A DNA stretch of 64,000 nucleotides from Natribacillus halophilus (GCF_900100185.1 NZ_FNEN01000001.1:289808-353807); one strand, 5' to 3'. Counted from the stretch's first letter, positions 26,336 through 35,404 are shown. Notes: a model not told the origin generated them from the sequence alone. Made by a program: numbers and translations.

Positions 26336-27815
26336 TATTATCGTACTGCCTATTCTTATACCTGTGCTTGCAGGTTCGCTGCTCATATTACTCGTCAAGA
26401 AGCACCGCATTCAACGGTTTATGAGCGGATTATCAGCGATAGCAACACTGGTTGCATCTTTGTTTCTGGCCGTTTACATTTATACCAATGACGGCATCGC
26501 CGCTTTGGAACTGGGCACCTGGCCCGCCCCATTCGGGATTGTGATGGTGGCTGACTTATTATCTGTCACCGTCGTTGTCGTAACATCGCTGGTCGGAGTT
26601 TGTTGCCTGTTCTTTGCTTTCAGGACGATGCACCGGGAAAGGGAAAGATATTATTTCCATCCGTTATTCTTCTTTCTGATCACCGGTGTGAACGGAGCGG
26701 CTTTGACAGGCGATCTTTTCAACCTGTTCGTCTTTTTTGAAGTGATGCTGCTTTCCTCCTACGCGCTGATCGTCATTGGCGGAACGAAATTTCAGCTGCG
26801 TGAATCTTTCAAGTATACGATTATCAACATCTTCGCATCCATGCTGTTTCTGGCTGGTATCGCCTATCTATACGGGATCACCGGAACGTTGAATATGGCC
26901 CATATTGCCGAGCGTCTAGATGGGCTTGATGAAGCAGGCGCCCTGCCGGTCGTTGCCATCGTCTTTTTCATTGTGTTCGCCATGAAAGGGGCATTGTTCC
27001 CGCTTTATTTTTGGCTCCCACGGGCCTATTACGGGGCACCGATTGCCATTACAGCCCTGTTTGGCGGTCTCCTGACCAAAGTAGGGGTATATGCGATTAT
27101 TCGGACGTATACACTGATCTTCACACAGGATGTGGCATTCACCCATCATTTTCTCATCCTTCTGATCGCCGGTTTCACCATGCTTCTTGGCGTGCTGGGT
27201 GCGGTATCATCTTTCGATTTAAAGAAGATACTGGCTTATCATATCATCAGCCAGCTCGGTTACATCGTTATCGGAATCGGTCTGTTTACACCGCTGGCCA
27301 TGGCAGGGACGATCTTTTATTATTTCCACCACATCTTTGTCAAAACGTCATTGCTCCTGTTTTCGGGTGTCGTGGAAAGGATAACGGGAACAACCGACCT
27401 GAAAAAGACCGGGGGGATACTGAAGACCCATCCGTCTCTGGCGTGGTTGTTTCTCATCCCGGCCTTATCTATCGCCGGCATTCCGCCGCTAAGTGGCTTT
27501 TTCGGGAAATTTGCGCTCGTTTTGGAAAGCTTGCAGGAAGCGAGTTATCTCATCGCTTTTGTTGCCATGTTCGTCGGACTGCTAACGTTGTTTTCCATGC
27601 TCAAAATCTTTATCAATGCTTTCTGGGGCGAACAGAAACATACCAATAAACAGGCTCAGACACCGATCATGGATGTCCTAGCCCCTGTACTGCCTTTAGT
27701 TTTCCTCACTATCATCATCGGTGTGGGAGCCCAATGGTCCTTCGGTTTTTCAATGGAAATTGCTGAACAGTTGCTGGACCCTTCCATCTACATCGATTCT
27801 GTCTTAAAGGAGTAG
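26328..27815 (+). CDS. mrpD: Mrp Na+/H+ antiporter subunit D
   Basis: 495 aa, proton-pumping antiporter-fold subunit homologous to NuoM/NuoN. Key stretches are LFNLFVFFEVMLLSSYALIV (conserved glutamate), FAMKGALFPLYFWLPRAY (lysine) and KKILAYHIISQLGYIVIG. I start at the ATG at 26328 (GAGGTG six bases upstream), which overlaps the mrpC end. The in-frame start three codons earlier lacks a site. Confidence 0.96.
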   Translation: MSNIIVLPILIPVLAGSLLILLVKKHRIQRFMSGLSAIATLVASLFLAVYIYTNDGIAALELGTWPAPFGIVMVADLLSVTVVVVTSLVGVCCLFFAFRTMHRERERYYFHPLFFFLITGVNGAALTGDLFNLFVFFEVMLLSSYALIVIGGTKFQLRESFKYTIINIFASMLFLAGIAYLYGITGTLNMAHIAERLDGLDEAGALPVVAIVFFIVFAMKGALFPLYFWLPRAYYGAPIAITALFGGLLTKVGVYAIIRTYTLIFTQDVAFTHHFLILLIAGFTMLLGVLGAVSSFDLKKILAYHIISQLGYIVIGIGLFTPLAMAGTIFYYFHHIFVKTSLLLFSGVVERITGTTDLKKTGGILKTHPSLAWLFLIPALSIAGIPPLSGFFGKFALVLESLQEASYLIAFVAMFVGLLTLFSMLKIFINAFWGEQKHTNKQAQTPIMDVLAPVLPLVFLTIIIGVGAQWSFGFSMEIAEQLLDPSIYIDSVLKE

Positions 27816-27820
27816 ATCAT

Positions 27821-28309
27821 ATGGCCTTCCAACTATTCACAAATATTTTGGTCATGTTTGCCTGGATGCTCTTCTTCAACAGTTACACAGCACAGGACGC
27901 GGTGATCGGTTATTTTATTGGAGCTATTGTCGTAAAGGTTCTCGCCCATTTTATGGGAGGGGAATTTTACTTGCGAAGAGCTGCTTACTTGCTCAAACTG
28001 ATCATCGTGTTTTTCAGGGAACTCATTCGCGCCAATCTTCATGTGATGAGCATCCTTAGCCGTGTGAACATGAACATTGCTCCTGGTTTCATCGCCGTCC
28101 CCACCCAGCTGGAATCCCCCACGGAAAAGGCACTGTTTGGTGCGATGATGTCATTGACACCGGGAACGATGGCAATCGAATTCGCGGATGATAACGAGTA
28201 CATCTACGTCCATGCCCTAAACGTCGAGGACAAACAAGCCGTTATTAACCGGATACAGACAGTCTTTGAAAAAAACATTCTGGAGGTGACCCGTCCCCAT
28301 GATATTTGA
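27821..28309 (+). CDS. mrpE: Mrp Na+/H+ antiporter subunit E
   Basis: 162 aa with two or three N-terminal helices and a soluble C-terminus. Signatures are VIGYFIGAIVVKVLAHF and LMSLTPGT-type AMMSLTPGTMAIEF. AAAGGAG lies eight bases before the ATG. Subunit E supports assembly and activity of the complex. Confidence 0.95.
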   Translation: MAFQLFTNILVMFAWMLFFNSYTAQDAVIGYFIGAIVVKVLAHFMGGEFYLRRAAYLLKLIIVFFRELIRANLHVMSILSRVNMNIAPGFIAVPTQLESPTEKALFGAMMSLTPGTMAIEFADDNEYIYVHALNVEDKQAVINRIQTVFEKNILEVTRPHDI

Positions 28310-28577
28310 AACGATTATGATTGTTTTCCTTTCCATTAAAGCCCTGGCTATCCTGCTTTGTTTCATAAGAGTCATGATGGGACCGACCATGTCGGATCGG
28401 GCTCTCGCTCTGGATACCGTCGGACTGCTGCTCATCGGTTTCGTCGGAAGCATCATGATCATTCATGAAACCGTCGCCTATGCAGATATCGTCGTCGTCA
28501 TCGGGATCCTCGCCTGTCTCGGCTCCATCGCCATCGCCAAGTACCTGGAAAGAGGTGTTATCTTTGACCGCCATTGA
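28299..28577 (+). CDS. mrpF: Mrp Na+/H+ antiporter subunit F
   Basis: 92 aa, three helices. The MGPTMSDRALALDTVGLL loop and the conserved acidic residue in the third helix (ADIVVVIGILACLGSIA) are typical of MrpF. It overlaps mrpE by 11 bases; GGAGGTGA lies within the mrpE end. Confidence 0.95.
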   Translation: MIFETIMIVFLSIKALAILLCFIRVMMGPTMSDRALALDTVGLLLIGFVGSIMIIHETVAYADIVVVIGILACLGSIAIAKYLERGVIFDRH

Positions 28578-28941
28578 ATGGATCATAGTCATTTTTGCGG
28601 GGGCGGGAACCATTTTCAGTCTATTTGCGGCCTTCGGTCTCCTGCGTTTTCCCGATGTCTATGCACGCTTGCACGCCACGGGGAAAAACGCAACCGGCGG
28701 CGTCATCATGTCCATGTTCGCCACCTTTCTCTTTTTTCTTCTGCAACAGGATATTTTCCTTGGCACCCTGCTGCTGGTTATCTTGTTCGTATTTCTTACC
28801 ACACCGATCGTCACACTCACCGTCTCCCGGGCTGCCTACCGCAGAGGCGTACCCCTGGACGACATCGCCATTGTCGACGAGCTTAAGGAGGAATACGCCA
28901 AACGAGAAGAAACACACACGGAAAAACAGGAAGGAAACTAA
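28564..28941 (+). CDS. mrpG: Mrp Na+/H+ antiporter subunit G
   Basis: 125 aa with three helices and a charged tail. Family signatures: GLLRFPDVYARLHATGKN and TTPIVTLTVSRAAYRRGV. The start is TTG at 28564, with AGAGGTG six bases upstream, inside the mrpF end (14-base overlap). The long in-frame extension upstream is mrpF shadow. Last gene before the terminator. Confidence 0.94.
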   Translation: MTAIEWIIVIFAGAGTIFSLFAAFGLLRFPDVYARLHATGKNATGGVIMSMFATFLFFLLQQDIFLGTLLLVILFVFLTTPIVTLTVSRAAYRRGVPLDDIAIVDELKEEYAKREETHTEKQEGN

Positions 28942-28970
28942 AAAAGCGTCCCTTTTCAGGACGCTTTTTT
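28941..28970. terminator. mrp operon terminator
   Basis: AAAAAGCGTCC / GGACGCTTTTT stem of 11 bp with loop CTTTTCA and a T6 end, starting at the mrpG stop. Symmetric A and T runs let it also serve the convergent NfeD-like gene. Confidence 0.92.
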
Positions 28971-28985
28971 ACGCTCAGTTATAGC

Positions 28986-29612
28986 TTATTGCGGACTTAC
29001 AACGATCCGGGTGCCGTCTACCGATGTCACCTTGATATCGGTGTCCTTCTCGAGCCACGAGGCGCCTGTGGTGGCACTGTACGTTTGCCCTTCAATTTCA
29101 ACCGTGCCGATCGGCCTGAAGTCGGTGAGTGTTTTGCCTTCTTTTCCAATAAGGTCCCCGTAGCTTTCATTCATGGAATTATACCCTTCTTCACTGGACA
29201 ACGTTTCCCTGAGCGTCATCTTCGACCACATGTCCCGGTGCGGGAACACTTTCATAAAGAGAAAAGATGCCAATGCTCCGAAAATGACCGCGCTCCCGGC
29301 AAGAAATGAATACGTTAGATCCGGCGCGGGAACCGCCAAGCCGACGATCATCAACAGACCGCCAAAGAAAGACAACAATCCGTCGCCAAGCAATTTGCCG
29401 TCCACCAAAATCAGCAATAACCCGGCAGCGTAAAGAACAATGACCCATAATCCCGTCGCGCCATCAATATGATGGGCGAAGTACAATGTAATCAATGCAA
29501 AGCCGATGAGACCGAAGATGCCTTTTGCTTTGACAAGCAACTCCCCAAGGAAAAACATCGTGGCCAAGAAAACGACGAGAAATCCGAATAAACTGATATC
29601 CAGCCACGCCAT
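28986..29612 (-). CDS. NfeD-like membrane protein (short form)
   Basis: 208 aa, four to five helices followed by a C-terminal OB-fold of the NfeD type (LIGKEGKTLTDFRPIGTVEIEG ... DGTRIVVS region). It lacks the ClpP-like protease domain found in the second, long NfeD at 61989. Short NfeD proteins often partner flotillins/stomatins; no such gene is beside this one. It converges with mrpG. Confidence 0.85.
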   Translation of the reverse strand: MAWLDISLFGFLVVFLATMFFLGELLVKAKGIFGLIGFALITLYFAHHIDGATGLWVIVLYAAGLLLILVDGKLLGDGLLSFFGGLLMIVGLAVPAPDLTYSFLAGSAVIFGALASFLFMKVFPHRDMWSKMTLRETLSSEEGYNSMNESYGDLIGKEGKTLTDFRPIGTVEIEGQTYSATTGASWLEKDTDIKVTSVDGTRIVVSPQ

Positions 29613-29704
29613 GTTTTAAGCCCCCCCTTCACAAAAAATGCATTTATAAACGGTTTCATATTCTACTTACATTCTACCAGAAGTTATGTCTTTAGAAAAC
29701 AAAT

Positions 29705-29737
29705 GACACTCACGCTGATGCCCCCAACGTGAGTGTC
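29705..29737 (-). terminator. Terminator of the DUF1002 gene
   Basis: Ten-base stem GACACTCACG / CGTGAGTGTC with a 13-base loop, followed on the minus strand by ATTTGTTTTC. It lies 14 bases past the stop. Confidence 0.7.
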
Positions 29738-29750
29738 TAGGCTTACGTTA

Positions 29751-30647
29751 TTAAGACGTGTCTCCGCTGCTTTCAAACCAACCTTGAACCGTGTCCAGCA
29801 ATTCACTGAAGAAATCGAGGACAGACTGGAAAAATCCCTGGGCATCTTCGGAACTTACCCATTCTTCAATGTTATCACGGATGTGATCAATTTGATTCTG
29901 GACGCGATCCCAATCGATATCCAAATCCTGCATCCGTTCGAACAAAGATACAAGGCCGTCCATTTCCTCGTCAGTCAGTGTAATGCCGAGCTCATCGGCG
30001 ACACTGGCTATCAAATCCCGTAAATCTTCTTCCGTTTCGACATCTCGTTCGGCGATCTCTTCCTTAATTCTCGCCATCAATTCCGTCGCGTCTTCTTCCC
30101 CGTGATTTTCGCTCAATTCACCGGTCTGTACCAACTCTTCGTTGGCGATCCGTTTTTGATCCTCATCGATCTCGATGTCTGTTTCGATTTCATAAGCTTT
30201 GATTAAGCCTGTTAACGCTCCGGTCCCGGAGACTTCAAAAGGCGCCGTTACATAGATGTCCGCGTCTTCAACGCCTGCGGTAACGAGCGCGTTCGCATAC
30301 ATGCCCTCCGTCACATAAGTAATACGGTTCGTCTCGACATCGATTCCGGATCCGGACTCTCCAATCGTGATTTGCGAAGATGAAATCGCATTCTTCCCGA
30401 TTTGTCCGGCGGGGATGAACTCGCCGAGATACTCATGTTCTTCCTCGTTGGTCACTTCGATAATGTCGTCATTTTCGTCGCCATCCATTTCCGATAAGAC
30501 CGTTTCTCTCTCTTCTGCACTTAAATCTTCGCCAAGTGTAATAATGATATCTCCCGGAACGGCATCGGCATCAGCGGTTAGCGGCGCGGATAGAATCCCC
30601 GCACCCATAAATAGACCCGCGAGTATCCCTGCTCCTCGTTTTTTCAT
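29751..30647 (-). CDS. DUF1002 secreted protein, YpuA-like
   Basis: 298 aa with a signal peptide (KKRGAGILAGLFMGAGIL, cleavage near the ADA stretch around residue 28). The mature start PGDIIITLGEDLSAEERETV is the DUF1002 hallmark. Later parts (ALVTAGVEDADIYVTAPF, then KAYEIETDIEIDED) also fit. YpuA-like proteins are exported and of unknown role. Very acidic, with a C-terminal helical region. Confidence 0.87.
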   Translation of the reverse strand: MKKRGAGILAGLFMGAGILSAPLTADADAVPGDIIITLGEDLSAEERETVLSEMDGDENDDIIEVTNEEEHEYLGEFIPAGQIGKNAISSSQITIGESGSGIDVETNRITYVTEGMYANALVTAGVEDADIYVTAPFEVSGTGALTGLIKAYEIETDIEIDEDQKRIANEELVQTGELSENHGEEDATELMARIKEEIAERDVETEEDLRDLIASVADELGITLTDEEMDGLVSLFERMQDLDIDWDRVQNQIDHIRDNIEEWVSSEDAQGFFQSVLDFFSELLDTVQGWFESSGDTS

Positions 30648-30788
30648 TTTGGCTCCCCCTCATGATATCTTCCTCTTTTACTTACCACATGATAGCGGAA
30701 AAGAAAAGCCTATTGTACAGTTTTGGTTATTTTATCAGCATTTTTTTACAGGACAAGCATACTTATGATAGCGAGAGGGGTGAAAATC

Positions 30789-31118
30789 ATGAAAAAATGG
30801 TTATGGATTCTCGCTATCGCCACGATCTGTTTTGCCGTCTATTATGACTTTTCCCGCGGCACGCTCCCGGTCGTTGATTCATCGCAACCGGCTGAGGAGA
30901 GCCCGACTGAAATAGCACAAACGAATGTTGAGAGGACCGTTGATGTTGAGATCGAAGCCGGTCAAACGCTGCTGTCGGTGATGGAACAGCTCCATGAAAC
31001 CGGGATGGGCGCTGATATGGAAATGATAAAAGCTGATTTTCGCCTTTTAAATGACAACCAACCGCCCGAAGAACTGCAGCAGGGCGAAGTGTATACTTTT
31101 CCCCTGTATGAAGGCTAA
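30789..31118 (+). CDS. yqfZ: YqfZ-like LysM-type envelope protein
   Basis: 109 aa with an N-terminal membrane anchor (KKWLWILAIATICFAVYY), an acidic linker and a C-terminal LysM-like module (VEIEAGQTLLSVMEQLHE ... EELQQGEVYTFPLY). Placement upstream of ispG on the same strand matches B. subtilis yqfZ. GAGAGGGGTG precedes the ATG at 30789; longer frames have no site. LysM modules bind peptidoglycan, so a wall-associated role is inferred. Confidence 0.75.
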   Translation: MKKWLWILAIATICFAVYYDFSRGTLPVVDSSQPAEESPTEIAQTNVERTVDVEIEAGQTLLSVMEQLHETGMGADMEMIKADFRLLNDNQPPEELQQGEVYTFPLYEG

Positions 31119-31148
31119 CGGCTAACTTTCCGGGTACACCGGGGTTTT

Positions 31149-31305
31149 TCGGACAATCTTGGCCGCTTGCCCGCTCGGTTTGTCCTAATAAACCTTCTTT
31201 TCGGACATATTTTTGCTGTACGGATCCTGATTGTGTCCGAATCAGCCTCCCATTCGGACAATTTTTACCGATCATCTTGTGGAGTTGTCCGTATTTACCT
31301 TGGGC
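31149..31305. repeat. Array E: three tandem units of 52-53 bp
   Basis: Units start at 31149, 31201 and 31254. Each opens with TCGGACA and has TGTCC 32-34 bases on, ending in TCCTAA, TCCGAA or TCCGTA, so each is a dyad spanning about 39-40 bp. Unit 2 has perfect eight-base arms (TTCGGACA / TGTCCGAA). The array fills the spacer between yqfZ and ispG. Confidence 0.85.
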
Positions 31306-31421
31306 TAACCTTCCCGAATACTTGCCTTTTTTGCCACTTCATTGCTACAATAAATGCAGTGTGCAACATATTTATTGAGCCAATCCAGTATAGATAAAAT
31401 GAAGCTCATGCAAAGGGGCGA

Positions 31422-32537
31422 ATGACGAAGATGAGCGAAGTTACCCATCGCACGCAGACGAAACCGGTCCGTGTTGGCAATTTTGTCATCGGCGGCAGTG
31501 ATGAAGTCATCATTCAAAGCATGACGACGACGAAGACGGAAGATGTGGAAGCAACGGTTGCAGAGATTTTGCGTCTTGAAGAAGCAGGCTGTCACATCGT
31601 TCGGGTGGCTTGCCCTAACGATCAGGCGGCGGATGCCTTGCCTGAAATTAAATCACGCATCAACATCCCTCTCGTCGTTGATATACATTTTGACCACCGC
31701 AAAGCACTGAAAGCCATCGAAGCCGGTGCCGACAAAATCCGGATCAACCCCGGAAACATCGGATCGCGTGAAAAAGTCGAGATGGTTGTCGAAGCAGCCA
31801 AGGAGAAAGGGATTCCCATCCGCATCGGCGTGAACGCCGGTTCTCTCGAACGCCATCTTCTAGAAAAATATGGATATCCCACCGCCGACGCCATGGTCGA
31901 AAGCGCGTTGCATCATATCGCGATTCTGGAAGAGTTGGATTTTCATGACATTATCGTCTCCATGAAAGCATCCAATGTTGATCTGGCGATTGAAGCCTAT
32001 ACAAAGGCCGCACAGGCATTTAGTTACCCCCTTCATCTCGGCATTACCGAATCCGGGACATTATTTGCCGGTACGGTCAAAAGTTCGGCCGGCCTTGGCG
32101 CGCTTTTGGAGAAAGGCATTGGCAATACGATGCGCATTTCCCTCAGTGCCGATCCCGTCGAGGAAGTGAAAGTCGCCCGTGAATTAACCAAAACCTTCGG
32201 CCTGGCCTCGGACGCGGCTACATTAATCGCTTGTCCGACGTGCGGGCGCATTGAAATCGATCTGATCAGCATCGCCAACGATGTCGAAGACTACATCGCC
32301 TCCATTAAGGCGCCGATCAAAGTCGCCGTTCTCGGCTGTGCCGTCAATGGCCCCGGAGAGGCCCGGGAGGCCGACATCGGCATCGCCGGAGCCAAAGGGG
32401 AAGGACTCCTTTTCCGCCACGGCGAAATCATTCGCAAAGTTCCCGAAGAGACGATGGTCGAAGAGCTGAAAAAAGAAGTCGATAAACTGGCGGAAGAACA
32501 CTACGCCAAACTCGAAGAAGCAGAGACTACCCAATGA
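31422..32537 (+). CDS. ispG: 4-hydroxy-3-methylbut-2-en-1-yl diphosphate synthase
   Basis: 371-aa MEP-pathway enzyme (GcpE) that reduces MEcPP to HMBPP using a [4Fe-4S] cluster. Cluster cysteines are in [10 protein letters not shown] and [14 protein letters not shown]-barrel motifs include VRINPGNIG and [10 protein letters not shown]. The start is uncertain: ATG at 31422 lies only three bases past AAGGGG, while ATG at 31431 (MSEVTHR) aligns better with the B. subtilis N-terminus as I recall it. The partner ispH is 8 kb downstream on the same strand. Confidence 0.96.
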   Translation: MTKMSEVTHRTQTKPVRVGNFVIGGSDEVIIQSMTTTKTEDVEATVAEILRLEEAGCHIVRVACPNDQAADALPEIKSRINIPLVVDIHFDHRKALKAIEAGADKIRINPGNIGSREKVEMVVEAAKEKGIPIRIGVNAGSLERHLLEKYGYPTADAMVESALHHIAILEELDFHDIIVSMKASNVDLAIEAYTKAAQAFSYPLHLGITESGTLFAGTVKSSAGLGALLEKGIGNTMRISLSADPVEEVKVARELTKTFGLASDAATLIACPTCGRIEIDLISIANDVEDYIASIKAPIKVAVLGCAVNGPGEAREADIGIAGAKGEGLLFRHGEIIRKVPEETMVEELKKEVDKLAEEHYAKLEEAETTQ

Positions 32538-32571
32538 TCTCACTTCCCACCTCTCACTTCCAGAAACGCCA

Positions 32572-32605
32572 ACGGCCCGCTCACATTTGAGCGGGCCGTC
32601 GTTTT
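32572..32605. terminator. ispG terminator
   Basis: Twelve-base perfect stem ACGGCCCGCTCA / TGAGCGGGCCGT with loop CATT, then CGTTTT. It lies between ispG and the convergent yqfX-like gene. Confidence 0.88.
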
Positions 32606-32612
32606 ACCGCGG

Positions 32613-33035
32613 TCACATAAATGGTGCGAAGAAAACGGACACGAGGATGGACACAGCCCCGATACCGATCGCCCACCAACCGAGCGCGGACGCGCCTTTC
32701 TGACGGGCAAAAAAGCCTGTGATAATCCCCGCGGCACCTAGAATAACCGGCAGGAAAAAGAGCGATACGAGCGAAATGATTATCGCGGCCGTCCCTAATC
32801 CCATCCCCAGGGAATCATCATTGACCGTCGGCTCTTCTCCTTGCATAGGCTCATCGGATTGCTCCTCCGAAGCAGCATTCGTCTGTTCGGCATTAACGCC
32901 TGGGGAAGCGACTTCTGCTGAGGTTTCTTCCATATACTCCCCATTGTAGCTATCGATGAGCGGGTCAACCATCACCGGTCTTTCTTCCAGTTGATCCTGA
33001 TCCGGTTGCTGATCCCTCCGATCTTCATCTGCCAA
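32613..33035 (-). CDS. yqfX: YqfX-like two-helix membrane protein
   Basis: 140 aa. The first 75 residues are acidic and disordered; then two helices with a small loop (AAIIISLVSLFFLPVILGAA, then LGWWAIGIGAVSILVSVFF), the DUF4190-like pattern with GFFARQKGA between. Beside zur, as in B. subtilis yqfX. Function unknown. Confidence 0.75.
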   Translation of the reverse strand: MADEDRRDQQPDQDQLEERPVMVDPLIDSYNGEYMEETSAEVASPGVNAEQTNAASEEQSDEPMQGEEPTVNDDSLGMGLGTAAIIISLVSLFFLPVILGAAGIITGFFARQKGASALGWWAIGIGAVSILVSVFFAPFM

Positions 33036-33138
33036 CCTGATCTCCCCCTTGCCCGGATTGTCCCCGGGTATTATCTAGTCTGGTCGGACTTACAATGATT
33101 TATGGGATGCAACTCTTGTTTATCGCACCATTATTTTC

Positions 33139-33555
33139 TTAACTCGACTTATGACAAGGCAGGCAATAACCAAAAATTTCAAATTTATGGCTCGTCACTT
33201 TAAATTCACCGTCACCTACATATAATTCTTCCATCGGGCAGACAGGAATATGCTTCGTCTTTCCACAGGCCAGGCAGATCATATGATGGTGGTGGTCGTC
33301 TTCACAACTGAAGCGAAAACGTTTTTCTCCTTCCCATTCACTCGCCTCCAGAATACCCAAATCAGCGAATAGGGAAAGATTGCGGTAAACGGTGTCGAAA
33401 CTAAGGCCGTGATATTGTTGTTGCATGAACTCAAGCACTTGTTTGGCAGGAATATATCCATCCTGCTGATCAAGAAACCTGAGAATTTCCTGCCTTTTAT
33501 CTGTATATTTGTAGCCGTTGTCTTTTAGCGTCCTTATCGCCATTTGAACATCCAT
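33139..33555 (-). CDS. zur: Zinc uptake repressor Zur (Fur family)
   Basis: 138 aa: winged-helix DNA-binding domain (NGYKYTDKRQEIL, then SFDTVYRNLSLFADLGI) and a metal-binding dimer domain with the HHHH cluster near residue 86, CLACGK, CPMEEL, and the C-terminal YCLPCH pair that forms the structural zinc site. MDVQMAI aligns with the start of B. subtilis Zur, and AGGGGAG lies ten bases before it. The larger frame upstream runs inside znuB and is rejected. Third gene of the znuC-znuB-zur unit, so it should repress its own transport operon through the box at 35231. Confidence 0.93.
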   Translation of the reverse strand: MDVQMAIRTLKDNGYKYTDKRQEILRFLDQQDGYIPAKQVLEFMQQQYHGLSFDTVYRNLSLFADLGILEASEWEGEKRFRFSCEDDHHHHMICLACGKTKHIPVCPMEELYVGDGEFKVTSHKFEIFGYCLPCHKSS

Positions 33556-33572
33556 ATCATTCATTCTCCCCT

Positions 33573-34436
33573 TTAGCTTGCCTGTTTCGGCGCCAGTGAC
33601 GGGCGTTTGTTCCGCAACTTTTGCCAACCGAGGCTGAAAAGCAAAATGACCACCGCGGCCACCACGATGACCCCGCCAGGTGCCAAATCGAGATGAAATC
33701 CGAGGATGATACCTGTAAGGACAGAGACCTCCCCAAAAAGCGCCGAATACACAAACATTTGTTTGAAACTTTTTGCCCATTGCATGGCAGCGGCCACCGG
33801 CAAACTCATCAGCGCGGACACGAGCAAAATCCCGACGATTCTCATCGCCGCCGCGATGACGAGAGCGACGAGAATCGTAAACACCAAGTCCAGCCACTTT
33901 CCCGGCAAACCGGAAACAGCCGCTTGTTCTTCATCAAATGACATGAAAAACCATTCTTTATAAAAAAGCGTAAGGAGTACAGCAACGATGACCGTGACGA
34001 CGGATATCGTATAAAAGTCGGTCTGGCCGACGGCGGCAACGCTTCCGAACAAATAGGCGAACAAATCGGTATTAAAGCCATCAGCCATCGAAATAAACAC
34101 AACCCCGAGTCCGACGCCGGTTGATAACATAATCGGGATGGCCAGCTCCTTAAAATGACTGTACACTTTCCGGAGCTGATCGATAAACAACGCCCCGATC
34201 ACCGCGAACGCCATCCCCATATACAACGGATCCACATCGGCAAGTCCGATAAAAACGGTGGCCAGCAAAAAATGAAAAGCAATCCCGGTCAGCGTAATGT
34301 GAGAGAGGGCATCCGCGACAAGTGACATCCGTTTGACGACGAGAAATACCCCGAGAAACGGAGCGACAATGCCGATCATGATCCCCGCAAACAATGCTTG
34401 CCGGAGAAAGTCGTGTTGAAAAAATACTTCGATCAT
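33573..34436 (-). CDS. znuB: Zinc ABC transporter permease
   Basis: 287 aa, eight or nine helices of the ABC-3 (ZnuB/AdcB) family, with GVFLVVKRMSLVADALSHI, the conserved early segment, and ALMSLPVAAAMQWA. It forms the membrane channel with the ATPase encoded just upstream (4-base overlap). No periplasmic-type zinc-binding lipoprotein gene is in the window. Confidence 0.93.
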   Translation of the reverse strand: MIEVFFQHDFLRQALFAGIMIGIVAPFLGVFLVVKRMSLVADALSHITLTGIAFHFLLATVFIGLADVDPLYMGMAFAVIGALFIDQLRKVYSHFKELAIPIMLSTGVGLGVVFISMADGFNTDLFAYLFGSVAAVGQTDFYTISVVTVIVAVLLTLFYKEWFFMSFDEEQAAVSGLPGKWLDLVFTILVALVIAAAMRIVGILLVSALMSLPVAAAMQWAKSFKQMFVYSALFGEVSVLTGIILGFHLDLAPGGVIVVAAVVILLFSLGWQKLRNKRPSLAPKQAS

Positions 34437-35197
34437 GGCGCGACTTCCCCGTGTTCATGGACGATATGTTGGACATCATGTCCATACAATGCGGATAAAT
34501 CCGGATTTTTTGCGAACGCTTCTTTACTGCCGTGAAAATGCAAGTGTTGATTTAAACAGGCAACATCCGACACGTAGCGCGTTAAAGTGCCGACATCATG
34601 GCTCACGAGAAGGAGCGTGAGGCCGTGCTCGTTATTTAATCTCGCCAATAAGTCATAGAAATGCTGGGCGGCATTTGCGTCAACTCCCACCGTCGGTTCA
34701 TCCAGAATCAACAGTTGCGGTTGACTGACGAGAGCGCGGGCGATGAAGATCCGTTGTTGTTGCCCGCCGGAAAGGCGACCGATGGGCTGCCTGGCAAAGT
34801 CTTTCATGCCGACGATGTCCAATGCTTCATACACGTACGTGCGATGCTTTTTTTTAGGGAAACGAAATAAACCGATTTGCCCGAATAAGCCCATGGAGAC
34901 GACTTCAAAAACGGTCGCCGGAAAACCGGCGTTAAAACGGTTCGCTTTTTGCGAGACATACCCGATCTTTTCCCAGTTTGTAAAATCACCGACATCGGTG
35001 TCAAACAGGCGGACCGACCCATCTTTCGGTTTGAGAAGACCAAGTATACACTTGATCAATGTCGATTTTCCGGAACCATTCGGGCCGACAAGACCGAGAA
35101 AAGACCCCGGGCGGATCGTTAAATTTACGTCATCCAATACAAGTGAACGCTCATATCGATAGGATAGCTGTTGAATGTCAACCACTGAACTTTCCAT
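34433..35197 (-). CDS. znuC: Zinc ABC transporter ATPase
   Basis: 254 aa ABC ATPase: Walker A GPNGSGKSTLIK (near residue 39), Q-loop GYVSQKAN, signature LSGGQQQRIFIAR, Walker B LLILDEPTVGVD and H-loop LLVSHD. Substrate zinc is inferred from the coupled permease, the adjacent zur and the Zur box in its promoter. First gene of the operon. Confidence 0.93.
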   Translation of the reverse strand: MESSVVDIQQLSYRYERSLVLDDVNLTIRPGSFLGLVGPNGSGKSTLIKCILGLLKPKDGSVRLFDTDVGDFTNWEKIGYVSQKANRFNAGFPATVFEVVSMGLFGQIGLFRFPKKKHRTYVYEALDIVGMKDFARQPIGRLSGGQQQRIFIARALVSQPQLLILDEPTVGVDANAAQHFYDLLARLNNEHGLTLLLVSHDVGTLTRYVSDVACLNQHLHFHGSKEAFAKNPDLSALYGHDVQHIVHEHGEVAP

Positions 35198-35230
35198 GTA
35201 AGGACCTCCAATTTTTGGAGCAAATATCTT

Positions 35231-35251
35231 GAAACAGAATGATTACGATTT
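35231..35251. promoter_or_regulatory. Zur box
   Basis: The 21-mer matches the Bacillus Zur consensus AAATCGTAAT-N-ATTACGATTT at 16 of 20 defined positions; the right half ATTACGATTT is perfect. It sits right after the -10 box, overlapping the expected start of transcription of znuC, as needed for repression. Confidence 0.82.
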
Positions 35252-35260
35252 ACATTTTGC

Positions 35261-35289
35261 AGTATACCGTATCAGCCCAAACTTGTAAA
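35261..35289 (-). promoter_or_regulatory. Sigma-A promoter of znuC-znuB-zur
   Basis: On the minus strand TTTACA, 17-base spacer, TATACT. Transcription should begin near 35254, about 57 bases before the znuC start. Confidence 0.8.
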
Positions 35290-35372
35290 TAGTTCAGCTT
35301 CTGTTACGGCCTCCTGGGATACGGGTGGCGCCATCCAGGACCTTTGCGAGCCCCGTGCTGGCTCCGGAAAAA

Positions 35373-35398
35373 GAAAAAACCACCACTTGCTGTGGCGG
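35373..35398 (-). terminator. Terminator of the histidine kinase gene
   Basis: Seven-base stem CCGCCAC / GTGGTGG with loop AGCAA on the minus strand and a T6 tail, six bases past the stop. Confidence 0.8.
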
Positions 35399-35404
35399 AT
35401 AACT

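Noticed and set aside
33564..33897. N-terminal extension of Zur
   Set aside because: It lies inside znuB in another frame; the ribosome site and alignment put the start at 33555.
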